From Pseudomonadota bacterium (GTDB lineage Bacteria; Pseudomonadota; Alphaproteobacteria; Rhizobiales; Xanthobacteraceae), in NCBI GenBank assembly GCA_023391175.1, contig JAEWBL010000463.1, forward strand, positions 1-8,912: a stretch of 8,912 nucleotides of DNA, written 5' to 3'. Positions within the stretch are counted from its first letter, which is position 1; every line of letters starts with the position of its first letter. Both the position numbers and the translations under genes were made by a program. The notes beneath the pieces are model-generated. The model was not told the DNA's origin and made no database searches. It was given only the letters and a program-made list of their open reading frames with translations. Positions 7,315-8,912 of this stretch are shown here, in pieces.

Positions 7315-8238
7315 ATGACCGAGCAGGGCGTGCTGCGCATATCCATCGGTGTCACCCTGCTGCTGGCGCTGCTGGGCATCGTGTTCGGGCTGATGTCGGG
7401 CTCCTATGCCATCGTGTTCGATGGCGTCTACGCGCTCACCGATGCCAGCATGACGGTGCTGGCCCTGGTGGTGGCGCGGCTGATCGCGACCTCCACCGCG
7501 CCGGGGGCGCCGGCGAAGGGGTTCATCGCGCATTTCACCATGGGGTTCTGGCATCTGGAGCCCATGGTGCTCGGGCTCAACGGCATCCTGCTCATGAGCG
7601 CGTCGGTCTATGCGCTCATCAATGCCGTGGGCAGCCTGATGTCCGGCGGCCGCGCGCTCGATTTCGACCAGGCGATCCTCTACGCGGTCATCACCGTGGC
7701 AGTGGCGCTGGCAATGGCGCTGTTCGTGCGGCGGGCGAACCGGGCCATCAAATCCGACTTTCTCGCCCTCGATGCCAAGGCGTGGCTGATGTCGGCGGGG
7801 CTCACCGCGGCGCTGCTCGTCGCCTTCCTCATTGGCCTTGCGGTGCAGGGCACGCCGCGGGCGTGGATCTCGCCCTATATCGATCCGGTGGCGCTGGCCC
7901 TCGTCTGCCTCGTCATCATCCCCCTGCCGTTCGCGACCGTGAAGCAGGCGCTGGCGGACATCCTGCTCGTGACCCCGCCGGCGCTGAAGGAGCACGTGGA
8001 TCAGGTGGCCGCCGGCATCGTGGCGCGCTATGGCTTCCTCGCCTTCCGCTCCTATGTCGCGCGGGTGGGGCGGGGGCGGCAGATCGAGCTTTATTTCATC
8101 GTGCCCCATGGCTGGCCGCCCATGCGGCTGGAAGACTGGGACGTGATCCGCGACGAGATCGGCGCCGCCATCGGCAACGACACGCCGGACCGCTGGCTGA
8201 CCATCGCCTTCACCACCGATCCGGAATGGGCGGATTGA
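7315..8238 (+). CDS. Cation diffusion facilitator (CDF)-like membrane transporter with atypical metal-site residues
   Basis: This is an inner-membrane protein of 307 residues with the CDF layout. Six helices lie at about residues 8-28, 34-58, 82-107, 119-138, 156-179 and 190-210, followed by a cytoplasmic alpha/beta domain from about 215 (ALKEHVDQVAAGIVARYG to the end). The helix 2 motif SGSYAIVFDGVYALTDASM matches the CDF signature, but the usual HxxxD is Y39xxxD43. In helix 5 (LALDAKAWLMSAGL) the positions of HxxxD appear to hold A156 and S160. Family members normally export Zn, Fe, Co, Cd or Mn in exchange for protons; the substrate here cannot be predicted. GGAGG stands 4 bases before the ATG. 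The gene lies alone, just after the transposase remnant. I recall similar proteins annotated simply as cation transporters, so this is probably a divergent subfamily and not a damaged copy. Confidence 0.82.
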   Translation: MTEQGVLRISIGVTLLLALLGIVFGLMSGSYAIVFDGVYALTDASMTVLALVVARLIATSTAPGAPAKGFIAHFTMGFWHLEPMVLGLNGILLMSASVYALINAVGSLMSGGRALDFDQAILYAVITVAVALAMALFVRRANRAIKSDFLALDAKAWLMSAGLTAALLVAFLIGLAVQGTPRAWISPYIDPVALALVCLVIIPLPFATVKQALADILLVTPPALKEHVDQVAAGIVARYGFLAFRSYVARVGRGRQIELYFIVPHGWPPMRLEDWDVIRDEIGAAIGNDTPDRWLTIAFTTDPEWAD

Positions 8239-8256
8239 GGTCGGCAGTCCGGGAAT

Positions 8257-8271
8257 ATTGGTCAGGCCAAT
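8257..8271. promoter_or_regulatory. Operator O1, ATTGGTCAGGCCAAT
   Basis: This 15-bp near-palindrome (ATTGG, five-base centre, CCAAT) lies in the gap before the GntR/FadR-type gene. It fits the TTGGTnnnACCAA style known for FadR/LldR/PdhR-type regulators. Its first 12 bases recur inverted in O2. Confidence 0.55.
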
Positions 8272-8278
8272 TTTCCGC

Positions 8279-8307
8279 TTGCGGCCTGACCAATCTCAAG
8301 CCATAGA
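8279..8307 (+). promoter_or_regulatory. Candidate promoter of the GntR/FadR-type gene
   Basis: TTGCGG (8279-8284) and CATAGA (8302-8307) are 17 bp apart. Both hexamers match consensus only in part. The placement between the operators is the main support. Confidence 0.3.
8280..8294. promoter_or_regulatory. Operator O2, inverted copy (TGCGGCCTGACCAAT)
   Basis: On the minus strand it reads ATTGGTCAGGCCGCA, identical to O1 over 12 bases but with a degraded second half-site. O1 and O2 centres are 23 bp apart. It overlaps the -35 of the weak promoter candidate proposed at 8279-8307, so occupancy could block transcription. Confidence 0.5.
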
Positions 8308-8327
8308 GATTTCGCGCGCCAGATGCC

Positions 8328-8348
8328 GATATTGGACTGACCAATATC
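8328..8348. promoter_or_regulatory. Operator O3, perfect palindrome around ATTGGACTGACCAAT
   Basis: The arms GATATTGG and CCAATATC (8 bp each) flank a 5-base centre ACTGA. Its minus-strand core ATTGGTCAGTCCAAT matches O1 at 14 of 15 positions. It lies 31 bp before the TTG start used here, or 4 bp before the alternative GTG start. It is probably the strongest of the three sites. Confidence 0.6.
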
Positions 8349-8367
8349 CCTGTGCCGCCGCAGCCGC

Positions 8368-8373
8368 GAGGGG
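8368..8373 (+). promoter_or_regulatory. Ribosome binding site deciding a TTG start
   Basis: GAGGGG ends 5 bases before the TTG at 8379. The alternative in-frame GTG at 8352 has no purine-rich sequence before it. Confidence 0.5.
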
Positions 8374-8378
8374 CGCTC

Positions 8379-8912
8379 TTGGCCGACCTGACCGACACCA
8401 TCGAAGCTCTGATCGCCGAACGCGGCCTTCAGCCCGGCGCGCGCCTGCCGGCCGAGCGGGCGCTGGCGGCGGAGCTGAACGTGTCGCGGCCGACCCTGCG
8501 CGAGGCCATCCGGCATCTCGCGAGCCGGGGCCGGCTGGTGAGCCGCAGGGGCGGGGGCACCTATGTGGCCGCGCCGGCGGACGCCCCGCTCTCCGAAACC
8601 CCGCTCTCCGTGGCGCTCGGCCCGCTGGCCGAAGTGGCGGCGGGGGAGCCGGGCTACTGGCACGACGTGATGGAAATCCGCAAATCGCTGGATGCGGACA
8701 TGGCGTATCACGCGGCCCTGCGCGCCGGCCCGCAGGACAAGACGAACCTTCAGGCGGCGCTGGCGCATGTCCTCTCCGCCGCCGCCACAGATGCGCAGAC
8801 GCAGGCCAATGCCGATTCCGCCTTCCACATGGCGGTGGCCGAAGCCTCCCAAAACGTAGTGATGCGGCAGGTGATGGCGGGTCTCTTCGACCTGCTGCGC
8901 GCCTCCATCTCC
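8379..8912 (+). CDS. GntR-family (FadR/FCD subfamily) transcriptional regulator, 3'-truncated by window edge
   Basis: This is a cytoplasmic repressor-type DNA-binding protein; 178 residues are visible, and the frame is still open at the edge (family members are about 230-250). The winged helix-turn-helix at residues 1-65 is clear: LQPGARLPAERALAAEL, then the recognition helix VSRPTLREAIRHLASRGRL, then the wing RRGGGTYV. The C-terminal FCD ligand domain begins near residue 95 (VMEIRKSLDADMAYHAA) and includes D146 and H150 (ADSAFHMAVAEASQN), two of the usual metal/ligand-site residues. No in-frame ATG exists, so the start is TTG 8379 (good Shine-Dalgarno) or GTG 8352, which would add nine residues. 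FCD regulators answer to small carboxylates such as lactate, pyruvate, glycolate or gluconate. LldR/PdhR-type relatives use TTGGT...ACCAA operators like the three sites just upstream. The controlled operon is probably downstream of the window. Confidence 0.9.
   Translation, partial: MADLTDTIEALIAERGLQPGARLPAERALAAELNVSRPTLREAIRHLASRGRLVSRRGGGTYVAAPADAPLSETPLSVALGPLAEVAAGEPGYWHDVMEIRKSLDADMAYHAALRAGPQDKTNLQAALAHVLSAAATDAQTQANADSAFHMAVAEASQNVVMRQVMAGLFDLLRASIS

Noticed and set aside
7282..8109. A 275-codon minus-strand open frame opposite the CDF-like gene
   Set aside because: Its translation is dominated by His, Arg, Gly and Glu, as expected from the complement of a membrane protein gene.
1..8912. 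CRISPR array, tRNA, rRNA or known riboswitch
   Set aside because: No regularly spaced repeats, cloverleaf-like segments or conserved riboswitch cores were seen by eye; gaps between genes are short and explained above.

Overview
The window looks like a chromosomal segment of a GC-rich alphaproteobacterium. The basis is high GC with strong third-position GC bias, long spurious antisense reading frames, and gene families typical of Hyphomicrobiales. A Xanthobacteraceae-like host is only a guess. All coding regions were read from the sequence; no database search was possible.

Left block, minus strand, about 1-4530. Read in the direction of transcription it holds a secreted solute-binding protein, then after a 217-bp gap tcuC (MFS tricarballylate/citrate-type symporter), tcuA (FAD dehydrogenase) and tcuB (Fe-S/membrane electron carrier, cut by the window edge). 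tcuC, tcuA and tcuB are packed with a 4-bp gap and a 14-bp overlap, so they are almost certainly one operon. The order C-A-B differs from the Salmonella order A-B-C.

Centre, plus strand, 4675-6773. Divergent from the binding protein are an OmpR-family response regulator and a TctE-like sensor kinase that overlap by one base. There is no ABC permease or ATPase and no LysR-type TcuR regulator in the window. The simplest reading is that the binding protein is a periplasmic sensing partner of the kinase and that this three-part system controls tcuCAB. A tandem repeat of GAACCTGTCA with an 11-bp period lies in the gap before tcuC and is a candidate binding site for the regulator.

Junction, 6774-7277. 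A decayed IS3-family transposase abuts the kinase stop codon. It has lost the part with the second catalytic Asp, is spread over three frames and has an internal stop. Its right end is recognisable.

Right block, plus strand, 7315-8912. A cation diffusion facilitator-type membrane protein with unusual metal-site residues is followed by the start of a GntR/FadR-type regulator. The gap between them holds three related palindromic sites (consensus ATTGGTCAGNCCAAT), probably the regulator's own operators. The regulator's targets probably lie beyond the right edge.
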